In this document: positions 6,969-14,800 of the stretch, one piece after another
Layout of the letters: each line of letters opens with the position of its first letter
How positions within the stretch are numbered: the first letter of the stretch is position 1
Assembly (NCBI GenBank): GCA_937902805.1
Contig: CALEMB010000152.1
Coordinates: 1 to 27,017, forward strand
Direction: 5' to 3'
Source of the DNA: an uncultured Bacteroidales bacterium
Lineage (GTDB): Bacteria; Bacteroidota; Bacteroidia; Bacteroidales; F082
DNA: 27,017 nt
Made by a program: the position numbers and the translations under genes
The notes under the pieces: model-generated
Told to the model about the DNA's origin: nothing
Databases searched by the model: none
The model's input: the letters and a program-made list of their open reading frames with translations, nothing else

Positions 6969-8336
6969 ATGGCACAAATCGACAGGACATTAGAATTAGA
7001 AACCAAGGGCATCCCCACCTTGTTGTGGATGTATGCCTTGCCGTCCATTGTCAGCCATATCATCGCATCCATCTACAATATTGTCGACCGCGTGTTTTTG
7101 GGTCAGTATGTGGGAGCCCTTGCCATTGCAGGCTTGGCCATCACCATGCCCATCATGAACATCATCCATGCCTTCGGCTCGTTGGTGGGTGCAGGTTCTG
7201 CGGCGCGCATGTCGATTATCCTAGGCAAAAAGGACTACAAATGGGCCGAGGACATCTTGGGCAATAGCTTGCTACTTACCTTCATCTTCGGCTTCCTTTT
7301 CGTCACGGGAGGCTACCTCTTCATGGACAAGATCCTAACCATGTTTGGTGCTTCGCCAGACACTATTGCCTATGCCCGTGAATACATGGACATCGTGTTG
7401 CCCGGTATGTTCATGACCACTTTGTCGTTCAACCTTACTGGACTGATACGTGCCACGGGTTATCCTAAAAAATCAATGTGGATTATGGCGGGCGGTGCCA
7501 TCCTCAACATCTTTTTGGATGCGCTGTTCATCTATGTCTTGGATTGGGGCATTGCGGGTGCGGCATGGGCCACAACCATCTCCATGACTTGTACGGGCAT
7601 CCTTGCCGTGTGGCATTTCTTGCAGAAGAGCTCGTTTATCCGCTTCCGCCGTCACGCTTGGAAACCTAAACTTTACATCTTCCGCAACATCTTGCTTATC
7701 GGCATGAGTCCCTTCTCGATGAACTTGGCGGCTTCAGCGGTGGTGGCGTTGCTCAATAACCAGCTCATCCGCTATGGCTCCGACCTCGCTGTGGGGGCTT
7801 ACGGTCTCGTCAACACCTTCGCCAGCTTCAGCGTGATGCTCATCCTAGGCGTGTGCCAAGGTATGCAACCCATTGCGGGCTACAACTATGGTGCGGGACA
7901 TCCCTTGCGGCTGAAGGAGGTCTACACTTTGACCATGAAAATCAATGTGTTGATAGGTTTCGTTTGGGCATTGCTGGCCTTGGTGATGCCTCATGCTTTG
8001 TTGCGTATCTTCACTAAAGAAGAAGAACTTATTCAAATCGGCATCCCTGCCATGCGTTTCATATTGGTGATGTTCCCCTTGGTGGGCTTTACCATCACCA
8101 ACTCCAACTTCTTCCAAAGCATCGACAAGCCTTGGATTGCCATCGTCACCAGCCTCTCGCGTCAGGTGCTCTTCCTCGCCCCGATGATTTACCTCATCCC
8201 GCCGCTTTTCGAAAAGGCAGGACTGTCAGGTCTTACGGGTGTTTGGTCTTCGATGACCATTTCCGACGTTTTGGGAGCCTTGCTTGCCTTCCTCTTGATG
8301 CTCACGCAACGTCATGTCTTTAAACCCTCAGAATAG
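6969..8336 (+). CDS. MATE family multidrug/sodium antiporter
   Basis: A 455-residue inner-membrane transporter of the MATE family, which exports cationic drugs or metabolites using a Na+ or H+ gradient. About 12 hydrophobic segments are visible in two related halves. The N-terminal half carries the typical ALPSIVSHIIASIYNIVDRVFLGQYVG segment (starting about residue 18) and GLAITMPIMNIIHAFGSLVGAGSAARMSI. The second half has NTFASFSVMLILGVCQGMQPIAGYNYGAG, the usual 'G..Q...P..GYN.GA' motif. I place the start at MAQIDRTLELETKGIP: the open frame begins 117 bp earlier, but a promoter box lies inside that extension and the extension does not look like a MATE N terminus. Substrate unknown. The stop codon is 4 bp from a palindromic repeat. 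Confidence 0.93.
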   Translation: MAQIDRTLELETKGIPTLLWMYALPSIVSHIIASIYNIVDRVFLGQYVGALAIAGLAITMPIMNIIHAFGSLVGAGSAARMSIILGKKDYKWAEDILGNSLLLTFIFGFLFVTGGYLFMDKILTMFGASPDTIAYAREYMDIVLPGMFMTTLSFNLTGLIRATGYPKKSMWIMAGGAILNIFLDALFIYVLDWGIAGAAWATTISMTCTGILAVWHFLQKSSFIRFRRHAWKPKLYIFRNILLIGMSPFSMNLAASAVVALLNNQLIRYGSDLAVGAYGLVNTFASFSVMLILGVCQGMQPIAGYNYGAGHPLRLKEVYTLTMKINVLIGFVWALLALVMPHALLRIFTKEEELIQIGIPAMRFILVMFPLVGFTITNSNFFQSIDKPWIAIVTSLSRQVLFLAPMIYLIPPLFEKAGLSGLTGVWSSMTISDVLGALLAFLLMLTQRHVFKPSE

Positions 8337-8340
8337 TTAA

Positions 8341-8403
8341 GGTCCCTGAGCTTGTCGAAGGGCCGACCTTATTGTGACGGCGTTTCGACAGGCTCAACGA
8401 CCT
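8341..8403. repeat. Inverted repeat, GTCGAAGGG family (intergenic copy)
   Basis: The left arm GGTCCCTGAGCTTGTCGAAG and the right arm (8384-8403, TTCGACAGGCTCAACGACC) are imperfect reverse complements, giving a long hairpin between the MATE gene and the next small gene. The left arm recurs almost unchanged in the T9SS gene at 23243-23269. It may also limit transcription out of the MATE gene. Confidence 0.85.
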
Positions 8404-8413
8404 GCGAAATATT

Positions 8414-8713
8414 ATGCAAATCACCAATGCCACAATCACCCCGACCAACACGCATATTGTGGATTCGTGCGAGGTCAAGAGCAAAGAAGACATGCGGGCT
8501 TTTTTGCAGGCTTTGCGTGATGAGGTGCCAGAGGAAATGTCTGTCAACCAGCGGGATATAGAATCACAAATACGTGAATGGCGGTCACATAACTTCTTCT
8601 ATCAGATGCATGTCTTTCGCAGCCGTACCAAGGATGTCGATCTTGAGCTGAAACAGACCTGGTATCGGGAGCTGTTCTGCCGTTTGGTGAGTTTCTTCTA
8701 TTTCTGGGATTAG
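8414..8713 (+). CDS. Small conserved-looking protein of unknown function
   Basis: 99 residues, no signal peptide or membrane helix, probably cytosolic. The N-terminal half is acidic (SKEDMRAFLQALRDEVPEE) and the C-terminal half aromatic and basic (REWRSHNFFYQMHVFRSRTKDVDLE, then WYRELFCRLVSFFYFWD). I recall similar short proteins with a 'W..HN..Y..H..R..T.DVDL' core in Bacteroidales but cannot name a family. The start is the only ATG that keeps the whole frame and follows directly on the repeat at 8341-8403. Composition looks like a real protein. It may share a transcript with the MATE gene unless the repeat stops transcription. Confidence 0.66.
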   Translation: MQITNATITPTNTHIVDSCEVKSKEDMRAFLQALRDEVPEEMSVNQRDIESQIREWRSHNFFYQMHVFRSRTKDVDLELKQTWYRELFCRLVSFFYFWD

Positions 8714-8722
8714 TTTTGAAAG

Positions 8723-8751
8723 CATGTCATCCCCGCGAGGGCAAGTGGGCA
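8723..8751 (-). repeat. 29-bp repeat with TGCCCACTTGCC arm, copy 1
   Basis: Read on the minus strand it starts TGCCCACTTGCC and ends ATGACATG. A second copy at 11930-11958 on the plus strand matches at 24 of 29 positions. The centre is palindromic in both copies, and one differing base pair is exchanged as a pair, suggesting a selected hairpin. Confidence 0.7.
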
Positions 8752-8795
8752 AAGGCATGGGATCTATGCTTTCAGAACCCAAAACGCCAAATTGT

Positions 8796-8826
8796 TTTGT
8801 TTTTCCAATAAAAGGCATTACTTTTG
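8796..8826 (+). promoter_or_regulatory. Full Bacteroidota-type promoter for the 8879 gene
   Basis: TTTG at 8796-8799, 19 bp spacer, then TACTTTTG at 8819-8826: both boxes at textbook spacing, the best promoter match in the window. The predicted leader is about 45 bases. Confidence 0.75.
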
Positions 8827-8878
8827 CAGGGCTAATCCCATCTCAAAGTAGAATCATCAATAATTAAACTATATTGCT

Positions 8879-9544
8879 ATGAAAAAAACAACCATTCTTA
8901 TCTTGGCTTTGGCGCTACTGCTGGGCGAAACGGCTTTTGCCCAATGGGGCGGCATCGGCAGAGCCATTAAGCAAGAAGCCCAAAAATCTACTGCTTTTTC
9001 CGACAAGGTAAGCATTGAGAAAATCCCCGCTTCGTTGGAGGAATTTCAAGTCTTGCAATCCGAACTTGGCACCACACCCGAAGGCTGCATCATGCTGCAA
9101 CTTGTGGCCATGGAGATGTACCGTCGCGACAGAAATGTCGGCCTCGAGTGCCTGAGACTTAACAACACTGACACCAACCTTAGCTCTGTCACTAGCCGCC
9201 TGAAAGAAATCTTCCGCGAGAACGACAGCTATGCGCGTCCTTATTTGGTGTCGTCGTATTTCAAGGGTGCCAAGCCCTCTAATGGCTACAATCCCGATAA
9301 ACCCTACACCATCCAGGTGCGCCGTAACCCCGCCTATCCCAACGACGAGCGTTCGCAGGCTTTGAAGGGTTATGTGAAGTATTTCCAGGTGTATAGCGAT
9401 GGTTACGACACGCCGTGGCGCGGCATTGAGGTGGTGCAGCAGAAAGGCGATGCCTACTATCGTGTTTCGAACTGCCCAAGTCTCTACACCCAGTGCAAGG
9501 AAGTGGATTTTGACGCTACCGACGATTGGCATGAATTAGATTGA
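8879..9544 (+). CDS. Secreted protein of unknown function (DUF6935-like)
   Basis: 221 residues with a clear signal peptide (MKKTTILILALALLLGETAFA, cut before Gln), so periplasmic or surface exposed. The body has helices around 50-130 and a beta-like region with YARPYLVSSYFKGAKPSNGYNPDKPYTI (about 122-149). The pattern 'P.SYF.GA.P.N.Y.P..PYT' reminds me of DUF6935-type proteins, usually found in Firmicutes; this is a resemblance from memory, not a search result. No catalytic motif is recognised. It has its own strong promoter and lies 32 bp upstream of the DPP11 gene, so the two may be co-transcribed. Confidence 0.85.
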   Translation: MKKTTILILALALLLGETAFAQWGGIGRAIKQEAQKSTAFSDKVSIEKIPASLEEFQVLQSELGTTPEGCIMLQLVAMEMYRRDRNVGLECLRLNNTDTNLSSVTSRLKEIFRENDSYARPYLVSSYFKGAKPSNGYNPDKPYTIQVRRNPAYPNDERSQALKGYVKYFQVYSDGYDTPWRGIEVVQQKGDAYYRVSNCPSLYTQCKEVDFDATDDWHELD

Positions 9545-9576
9545 GTTTAAAGTTAACAATTAATAGTCGAAAGTGT

Positions 9577-11715
9577 ATGAAACGTATTACCTTATTATTG
9601 ACATTAGTTCTCACATTGACCGTCGGCCTCGTAAGGGCTGGCGAAGGTATGTGGATTCCCATGTTGCTGCAATACAACGAGAAAGAGATGCAGGAAATGG
9701 GCATGAAAATCACAGCTGAAGACATCTACAGCATTAACCACAGCAGTCTGAAAGACGCCATTGTACTCTTTGGCGGCGGCTGCACAGGCGAAATCGTCAG
9801 CGACCAAGGTCTGCTGCTCACCAACCACCACTGTGGCTATGACTACATCCAGAAACACAGCTCCGTGGAGCATGACTACCTCACCAATGGTTTCTGGGCT
9901 ATGAATAGGGGAGAGGAGTTGCCTTGCCCTGGTCTCAGCGTCATCTTCCTCCGCGAGATGCGTGATGTGACGGCTCAAGTCCTGGAAGGCGTCACTGACG
10001 ACATGAGCGAAACCGACCGTCAGGCCAAAGTCGACGCCAATATGAAGAAACTCATTGCCTCCTTTGAGAAGGAGACCAAGTATAAAGTCAGCATCAAACC
10101 CTTCTTCTTGGGCAATGAATACTATGTATTGTTCAATGAGGTCTACACCGATGTGCGTCTTGTGGGCTGCCCACCGAGTAACATCGGCAAATTTGGTGGC
10201 GACACCGACAACTGGGTTTGGCCCCGTCACACGGGCGACTTCAGCATCTTCCGCGTCTATGCCGACAAGGAAGGCCATCCGGCAGTGTATGACAAGGACA
10301 ATGTGCCTTACAAACCCGCCAAGCACCTCGATATCTCGCTGAAAGGCGCTGAAGAAGGCGATTTTGCTTTTGTGTTCGGTTATCCCGCCCGTACCAATGA
10401 ATACCTGCCTGCCGTGGCTGTCGACCAAGAAGCCAACCTCATTGACCCCATTACCGTTGACCTGCGTGGCAAGGTGCTCGACATCTACAACAAATACCAG
10501 GAGCAAGACCCCAAGGTGCGCATTCAGTATGCCTCCAAGCATGCCAGCCTCGGCAACGGTTGGAAGAAATGGATGGGTGTCACAGAGGGCATCAACCACT
10601 TCCATGGCGTGGAGAAGAAACATGCCTTTGAACGCGACTTCCAGGAATGGGCTTTGGGTGCACGCAGCCGTCACATGTACATCAACCTGCTCAACGACTT
10701 CAAGAAGAACTATAAGGATCTTGAGCCTTATGAATTGGCCTACACCTACATGGCTGAGGCTGGCTTGCGTATCGAACTCGTCAGCTTTGCGGGACGTTTT
10801 GCCCGTCTTTCCGAGGTGAATAAAGACACGCCACAGGACGACATCGACCGCATGTTGAACCAACTGAAAGGCACTGCTGCCAGTTTCTTCAAGGATTATT
10901 ACGAACCCATCGACCGTGAGGTGGCCGTCATGGCTCTTAATGAATACCTGAAGGCACAGCCCGCAGATTTTCGTCCTGCCTTCCTCAACGACATCAAGGA
11001 TGTGAACGAATTTGTCGACAAGCTCTTCAGCAAGACGATGTTCACAAGCCAGGAAAAGGTGAACGCGATAGTGGAAAACTTCAAGGTAAAAGATGCCAAA
11101 AAACTGGCCAATGACCCTGCATTGCAGGTCTATCAAAGCCTCATCAGTTTCTACCGCGACAATGTCTACGAGCATATCTCAAGCATCACCAAGGACAACG
11201 ATCGTCTGCGCCGTATCTATATGAAAGGCCAGATGGAGATGCAAACAGAAAAACGCCTCTTCCCCGATGCCAACTTCACGCTGCGTGTCACTTACGGCAA
11301 GGTGGAAGGCTTCAAGCCGCAAGACGGCAAGACCTATCGCCACTTTACCACACTCGAGGGAATCATGCAAAAGGAAAACCCCGACATTTACGACTATGTT
11401 GTGGAGCCTCGTTTGAAGGAGCTGTATAATAATAAGGACTACGGCCGTTATGCCGACAAGGACGGCACCATGCATGTGGCTTTCACCGCCAGCGTCCACA
11501 CCACGGGTGGCAACTCGGGCAGCCCGATTTTGAATGCCGAGGGGCAGTTGCTTGGCCTCAACTTTGACCGTTGCTGGGAAGGCACGATGAGCGACCTCAT
11601 CTACGACCCCGCCATCTGCCGCAACATCAGCGTCGACATTCGTTATGTGCTTTTCATCATTGACAAGTTCGCTGGTGCGGGGCACCTTATTGACGAGATG
11701 ACCATAGTGGAATAA
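9577..11715 (+). CDS. dpp11: S46 family dipeptidyl-peptidase, DPP11 type (Asp/Glu-specific)
   Basis: A 712-residue periplasmic serine exopeptidase that releases dipeptides from the N terminus of oligopeptides. Signal peptide MKRITLLLTLVLTLTVGLVRA; this ATG gives the usual family length, whereas an upstream TTG at 9541 would bury the signal. The chymotrypsin-like triad is visible: H85 (LTNHHCGYD), D221 (RHTGDFSIFR) and S647 (GGNSGSP). The residue separating acidic-specific DPP11 from DPP7 is Arg673 in the Porphyromonas gingivalis enzyme (Ser655); here GLNFDRCWEG places Arg665 exactly 18 residues after the Ser, as in DPP11. I therefore expect cleavage after Asp or Glu at P1. This fits an organism that feeds on peptides. 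A strong hairpin terminator follows 20 bp after the stop. Confidence 0.93.
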   Translation: MKRITLLLTLVLTLTVGLVRAGEGMWIPMLLQYNEKEMQEMGMKITAEDIYSINHSSLKDAIVLFGGGCTGEIVSDQGLLLTNHHCGYDYIQKHSSVEHDYLTNGFWAMNRGEELPCPGLSVIFLREMRDVTAQVLEGVTDDMSETDRQAKVDANMKKLIASFEKETKYKVSIKPFFLGNEYYVLFNEVYTDVRLVGCPPSNIGKFGGDTDNWVWPRHTGDFSIFRVYADKEGHPAVYDKDNVPYKPAKHLDISLKGAEEGDFAFVFGYPARTNEYLPAVAVDQEANLIDPITVDLRGKVLDIYNKYQEQDPKVRIQYASKHASLGNGWKKWMGVTEGINHFHGVEKKHAFERDFQEWALGARSRHMYINLLNDFKKNYKDLEPYELAYTYMAEAGLRIELVSFAGRFARLSEVNKDTPQDDIDRMLNQLKGTAASFFKDYYEPIDREVAVMALNEYLKAQPADFRPAFLNDIKDVNEFVDKLFSKTMFTSQEKVNAIVENFKVKDAKKLANDPALQVYQSLISFYRDNVYEHISSITKDNDRLRRIYMKGQMEMQTEKRLFPDANFTLRVTYGKVEGFKPQDGKTYRHFTTLEGIMQKENPDIYDYVVEPRLKELYNNKDYGRYADKDGTMHVAFTASVHTTGGNSGSPILNAEGQLLGLNFDRCWEGTMSDLIYDPAICRNISVDIRYVLFIIDKFAGAGHLIDEMTIVE

Positions 11716-11733
11716 GGCACGACTATACAAACG

Positions 11734-11766
11734 AAAAAAGGAGGCATCAATGATGTCTCCTTTTTT
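11734..11766. terminator. Bidirectional intrinsic terminator
   Basis: Stem GGAGGCATC pairs with GATGTCTCC around loop AAT, flanked by A6 on the left and T6 on the right, so it can stop transcripts from both sides: the DPP11 gene (plus) and tRNA-Arg (minus). Confidence 0.92.
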
Positions 11767-11840
11767 GGTAGCCCAACTAGGACTCGAACCTAGATTTAAA
11801 GTTTAGGAAACTTCCGTTCTATCCCTTGAACTATTAGGCC
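11766..11840 (-). tRNA. tRNA-Arg (anticodon CCT)
   Basis: The minus strand folds as a cloverleaf: acceptor GGCCTAA with TTGGGCT, D stem GTTC/GAAC, anticodon stem GAAGT/ACTTT around loop TTCCTAA (anticodon CCT), T stem CTAGG/CCTAG around TTCGAGT, then discriminator A and an encoded CCA. It reads AGG codons (and AGA poorly). The terminator at 11734-11766 follows its 3' end directly. Confidence 0.95.
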
Positions 11841-11859
11841 ATTGCAGATAAATGCGCTG

Positions 11860-11867
11860 CAAAGATA
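11860..11867 (-). promoter_or_regulatory. -7 promoter element for tRNA-Arg
   Basis: Minus strand TATCTTTG matches TAnnTTTG 20 bp upstream of the tRNA. A TTTG at 11890-11893 lies 22 bp further up, slightly more than the usual spacing. Confidence 0.55.
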
Positions 11868-11929
11868 CAGATTTTTTTCGAAATGGAAGCAAAGGTTTTT
11901 TTAATAACCGCCTCACATAGATTCCCGCT

Positions 11930-11958
11930 TGCCCACTTGCCAACGTTGGAATGACATG
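11930..11958 (+). repeat. 29-bp repeat with TGCCCACTTGCC arm, copy 2
   Basis: Starts TGCCCACTTGCC, has a perfect central palindrome CCAACGTTGG and ends ATGACATG; partner of 8723-8751. It lies just past the 3' end of xth. Confidence 0.7.
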
Positions 11959-11971
11959 TGAGGCTAGGTTG

Positions 11972-12733
11972 TTACTTCAAATCCAGCACGATGGGGCAGT
12001 GGTCGGAATGCATTACCTCGGGCAGGATGTCCACGCCAGCGATACGGTCCTCCATGTTGTCCGTCACCATGTGGTAGTCGATGCGCCAACCGAGGTTCTT
12101 GGCACGGGCACCAGCGCGGAAGCTCCACCAGCTGTAATGGTTGGGCTCCTTCACCAGGTGGCGGAAGCTGTCGATGTAACCGTCGCTGAGGAAGTCGGTC
12201 ATCCACTGCCTTTCTTCAGGCAAGAAGCCCGATGAATTGGCGTTCGACTTCGGGTTGTGGATGTCAATGGCCTCATGGCAGATATTGTAGTCGCCGGAAA
12301 GAACGAGGTTGGGACGTTCTTTCCTCAGCTCGTTGACATAGTTGCGGAAGAAGTCGAGCCACACCATCTTGAAGGCTTGGCGCTCGTCGCCCGTGGTGCC
12401 TGAGGGATGGTAGACGCTCACTACTGAAAGGTCGCCAAAGTCGGCACGGAGGAAACGTCCTTCGCTGTCGTACAAAGGCTCGTTCATGCCGTAGACCACA
12501 TTGTCAGGCTCCTTTTTCGTGATGAGGCCCACGCCGCTGTAGCCTTTCTTCTGCGCGGGAAACCAATAATGGTGATAGCCCATCATCTCAAAGTCCATCA
12601 AAGGGATTTGATCGGGCGTGGCTTTCAGCTCTTGGAAGCAGAGCACATCGGGTTGGTAGTCGTTGATCCATTGCAGCAGGCCCTTGTTGATGGCCGCGCG
12701 GATGCCGTTTACATTATAGCTGACGATTTTCAT
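11972..12733 (-). CDS. xth: Exodeoxyribonuclease III / AP endonuclease
   Basis: A 253-residue cytosolic nuclease of the Xth (ExoA) branch of the exonuclease-endonuclease-phosphatase family, cutting DNA 5' of abasic sites in base excision repair. Family residues are all present: N7 (YNVNGIRAA), E35 (FQELK), D148 and N150 (SGDYNICH), D219 (GWRIDYH), D244 and H245 (SDHCP). MKIVSYNVNGIRAA is the standard N terminus, so the start is secure. Only 4 bp separate the ATG from a -7-like box (TATTTTCG), so the mRNA may be leaderless. It diverges from the ClC gene with 81 bp between. Confidence 0.96.
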   Translation of the reverse strand: MKIVSYNVNGIRAAINKGLLQWINDYQPDVLCFQELKATPDQIPLMDFEMMGYHHYWFPAQKKGYSGVGLITKKEPDNVVYGMNEPLYDSEGRFLRADFGDLSVVSVYHPSGTTGDERQAFKMVWLDFFRNYVNELRKERPNLVLSGDYNICHEAIDIHNPKSNANSSGFLPEERQWMTDFLSDGYIDSFRHLVKEPNHYSWWSFRAGARAKNLGWRIDYHMVTDNMEDRIAGVDILPEVMHSDHCPIVLDLK

Positions 12734-12737
12734 GCTG

Positions 12738-12745
12738 CGAAAATA
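12738..12745 (-). promoter_or_regulatory. -7-like element directly upstream of xth
   Basis: Minus strand TATTTTCG, one mismatch to TAnnTTTG, ends 4 bp before the xth ATG. No -33 box is evident. If used, transcription would begin at or next to the start codon. Confidence 0.4.
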
Positions 12746-12787
12746 GTGAAAAACTCATTTCTTTTTCGTCTGCGCCATACTTTTTCC

Positions 12788-12795
12788 TATTTTAG
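12788..12795 (+). promoter_or_regulatory. Weak -7-like element for the ClC gene
   Basis: TATTTTAG has one mismatch to TAnnTTTG and lies 19 bp upstream of the ATG at 12815, the same distance as in map. Confidence 0.35.
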
Positions 12796-12814
12796 CGGCC
12801 GCAAAACAACTCAG

Positions 12815-14596
12815 ATGACCTTCAAAGACAAGCTTGACGGATGGATTGACCGCTTCAACGAGTGGCGCCTGACCCACATGTCGGACCGTCGTTTCATGCT
12901 GATACTCAGCATCCCGACGGGATTCCTTGCGGGTGCTGCTGCTGTTATCATCAAGAAGCTGGCGCATTTCATCCGTGACTTGGTCATCAATGCACAGTTT
13001 CAATATTCTTTCTTGCTGTATTTTATCTGCCCTGCCATCGGTATCCTGCTCACCATCCTGTTTTGCAAGTACATTTTGAAAAAGGAGGTCGGGCATGGCA
13101 TCCCGGGCATCCTTTATGCCATCTCGAAAAACAAGGGCAAGGTCAGCCGAAGCAGCACTTGGTCGAGCATCATCACCAGCGCCCTGACGGTAGGCTTTGG
13201 CGGCTCAGTGGGATTGGAAGGTCCCAGCGTGTCTACGGGTGGCAGTATCGGCTCTAACATTGCACAAGCCCTGAAACTCGACTATAAGCACACCATACAG
13301 CTCATTGGCATGGGTGGCGCAGCAGCGTTGGCGGCCATTTTCCAGGCACCGATCACGGGCATCGTCTTCGCCCTTGAGGTATTTATGATAGACTTGTCGC
13401 TCAATGCTATAGTACCTATTATTTGTTCTTCGTTTGTCGCCATCTTGACGGCTTATTTCTTCCTGGGTCAGACCGTGGAATATTCTGCCGTAATCGCTGA
13501 GGGCTTCATCCCGAGCAATGCCATCTATTACATCGGTTTAGGTCTTGTTGCTGGTCTGGTGTCGGCCTATTTCCTTAAGGTGTCCTTTGGAGTGGAGAAG
13601 CGCTTTAAGAAGATACAGTCGCCTTGGACGCGGTTTTTTATTGGAGGTACGTTGTTGGGTATTTTAATCTTTTTGTTCCCGGCACTTTACGGAGAGGGTT
13701 ACGAAGCCATCAACTCGGCCTTACGCGGTGATTACAGCCCCGTGTTCGGCAATGCGTGGTTTACCCGGTTCAAGGACTACGATCTGGTGGTCATCATCCT
13801 CTTTGCTGGCATGATATTGTTGAAAGCCTTTGCCACGGCCTTCACCTTCGGTGCTGGTGGCGTGGGTGGCACCTTCGCTCCTGCTTTGTTCATCGGTGCC
13901 TTTACGGGATTGTTTTTTGCTACCTTGGTCAACTACCTGGGTATCGGTGATTTGGACCCTGCCAAGTTCGCCCTTGTCGGCATGAGTGGCTTGGTGGCGG
14001 GCATGCTACATGCCCCGCTGACGGGTATCTTTCTCATCGCAGAAATCACCAACGGCTATGCCCTTATCGTGCCTTTAATGATTGTCGCTGCTTTGGCGTA
14101 TGCCATCAATAGGCTGTTTTTCAACCACAGCATCTATACCAATGCCGTCGCCGAGAAAGGCGTGGAGGTGACGCACAACAAAGACAAGAGCATTCTCAAC
14201 ATGATGGCCATCAACCAGTTGATAGAGACCAACTTCAGCTCCATCCATCCCGATGCCACCTTCCGCGACCTGCTGCCGCTGGTGGCCTCGTCGAAGCGTA
14301 ACATCTTCCCTGTGGTCGACAAGGATGGCTTCTTCTGTGGCCATGTGTTGTTCGACGATGTGCGTGCCATCCTTTTTGATGCGACGTATTACGATCAGTC
14401 AATACAGAATTTCGCCGTTCTTCCCGACTATGTCATCCACCCTGAGGAGCCGATGGAAGAGATTGTGCACAAATTCCAGAAATCGGGCAAATACAACATC
14501 CCCGTCATCCAAGGCGGAAAATATCTGGGCTACATCTCGCGCGCCAATGTGTTTTCTGCGTATCGCAATATGATGAGTGAAATATCAGAGGATTAA
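12815..14596 (+). CDS. ClC family chloride channel/transporter with CBS pair
   Basis: 593 residues: a ClC membrane domain (about 25-440) and two cytoplasmic CBS domains (about 467-525 and 535-588) that may sense nucleotides. ClC motifs: GHGIP (93-97), GFGGSVGLEGPSVSTGG (127-143) with gating Glu E135, GAGGVGGTFAPALFIGAF (346-363), GLVAGMLHAPLTGIFLIAE (392-410), and central Tyr Y415. Against E. coli ClC-ec1, the anion-binding Ser107 is replaced by His (GHGIP, not GSGIP), and the internal proton Glu203 aligns with V189 (ALEVFMID), as in some channels. It may therefore move anions without tight proton coupling. The open frame extends 246 bp upstream but there only opposes xth; the ATG at 12815 starts MTFKDKLDGWIDRFNEWR, right before the first helix. 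Confidence 0.94.
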   Translation: MTFKDKLDGWIDRFNEWRLTHMSDRRFMLILSIPTGFLAGAAAVIIKKLAHFIRDLVINAQFQYSFLLYFICPAIGILLTILFCKYILKKEVGHGIPGILYAISKNKGKVSRSSTWSSIITSALTVGFGGSVGLEGPSVSTGGSIGSNIAQALKLDYKHTIQLIGMGGAAALAAIFQAPITGIVFALEVFMIDLSLNAIVPIICSSFVAILTAYFFLGQTVEYSAVIAEGFIPSNAIYYIGLGLVAGLVSAYFLKVSFGVEKRFKKIQSPWTRFFIGGTLLGILIFLFPALYGEGYEAINSALRGDYSPVFGNAWFTRFKDYDLVVIILFAGMILLKAFATAFTFGAGGVGGTFAPALFIGAFTGLFFATLVNYLGIGDLDPAKFALVGMSGLVAGMLHAPLTGIFLIAEITNGYALIVPLMIVAALAYAINRLFFNHSIYTNAVAEKGVEVTHNKDKSILNMMAINQLIETNFSSIHPDATFRDLLPLVASSKRNIFPVVDKDGFFCGHVLFDDVRAILFDATYYDQSIQNFAVLPDYVIHPEEPMEEIVHKFQKSGKYNIPVIQGGKYLGYISRANVFSAYRNMMSEISED

Positions 14597-14618
14597 CGAG
14601 TCGTATTTGCAGGTCTTG

Positions 14619-14647
14619 TTGCGCAAAAAAGGCGTTTTTGCGCAGAA
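14619..14647. promoter_or_regulatory. Double TTGCGCA site, copy A (candidate AraC-type operator)
   Basis: TTGCGCA at 14619-14625 and TTGCGCAGAA at 14638-14647, 12 bases apart (19 bp start to start). The same arrangement is found at 16708-16736; 25 of 29 positions agree. It lies 59 bp upstream of the lipoprotein -7 box. Because TGCGCA is itself palindromic the site can also fold (TGCGCAAAAA with TTTTTGCGCA), so a role as terminator for the ClC gene remains possible. Confidence 0.6.
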
Positions 14648-14705
14648 AGTGGGTTTTTAGCCTTTATTCAAGGAAACAATATGCTTTTTTCAATTCTAAA
14701 TTTAT

Positions 14706-14713
14706 TATTTTTG
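14706..14713 (+). promoter_or_regulatory. -7 promoter element for the 14801 lipoprotein gene
   Basis: TATTTTTG followed by C, an exact TAnnTTTG match. A T-run sits where the -33 box should be. The predicted leader is about 80 bases and AT-rich. Confidence 0.6.
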
Positions 14714-14800
14714 CACCACATTTAACGCAATTTTATTAAATCAACCTAAAATTCAACTATTTTTATTCAACCTAATGTTTAACAATCAAAATTCAAACAA

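Noticed and set aside
8585..8818. 77-codon frame on the minus strand opposite the small 8414 gene
   Set aside because: No promoter or recognisable motif, and it overlaps a repeat and the promoter of the next gene.
9541..9576. TTG start 36 bp upstream of the DPP11 ATG
   Set aside because: It would put polar residues before the signal peptide and overlap the upstream stop; the ATG at 9577 gives the family's usual length and residue numbering.
9604..11175. Long open frame (523 codons) on the strand opposite the DPP11 gene
   Set aside because: It mirrors a well-supported enzyme with full catalytic residues; the antisense product is low in recognisable motifs and is a by-product of codon bias.
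12569..12814. 82-codon upstream extension of the ClC gene
   Set aside because: It lies antisense to the conserved N terminus of xth, and a promoter-like box and a better ATG exist at 12788-12815.
14619..14647. Copy A of the TTGCGCA site as an intrinsic terminator for the ClC gene
   Set aside because: The hairpin is not followed by a proper T-run, and the same arrangement occurs in front of the AraC-type gene; the operator reading fits better, though the terminator role is not excluded.
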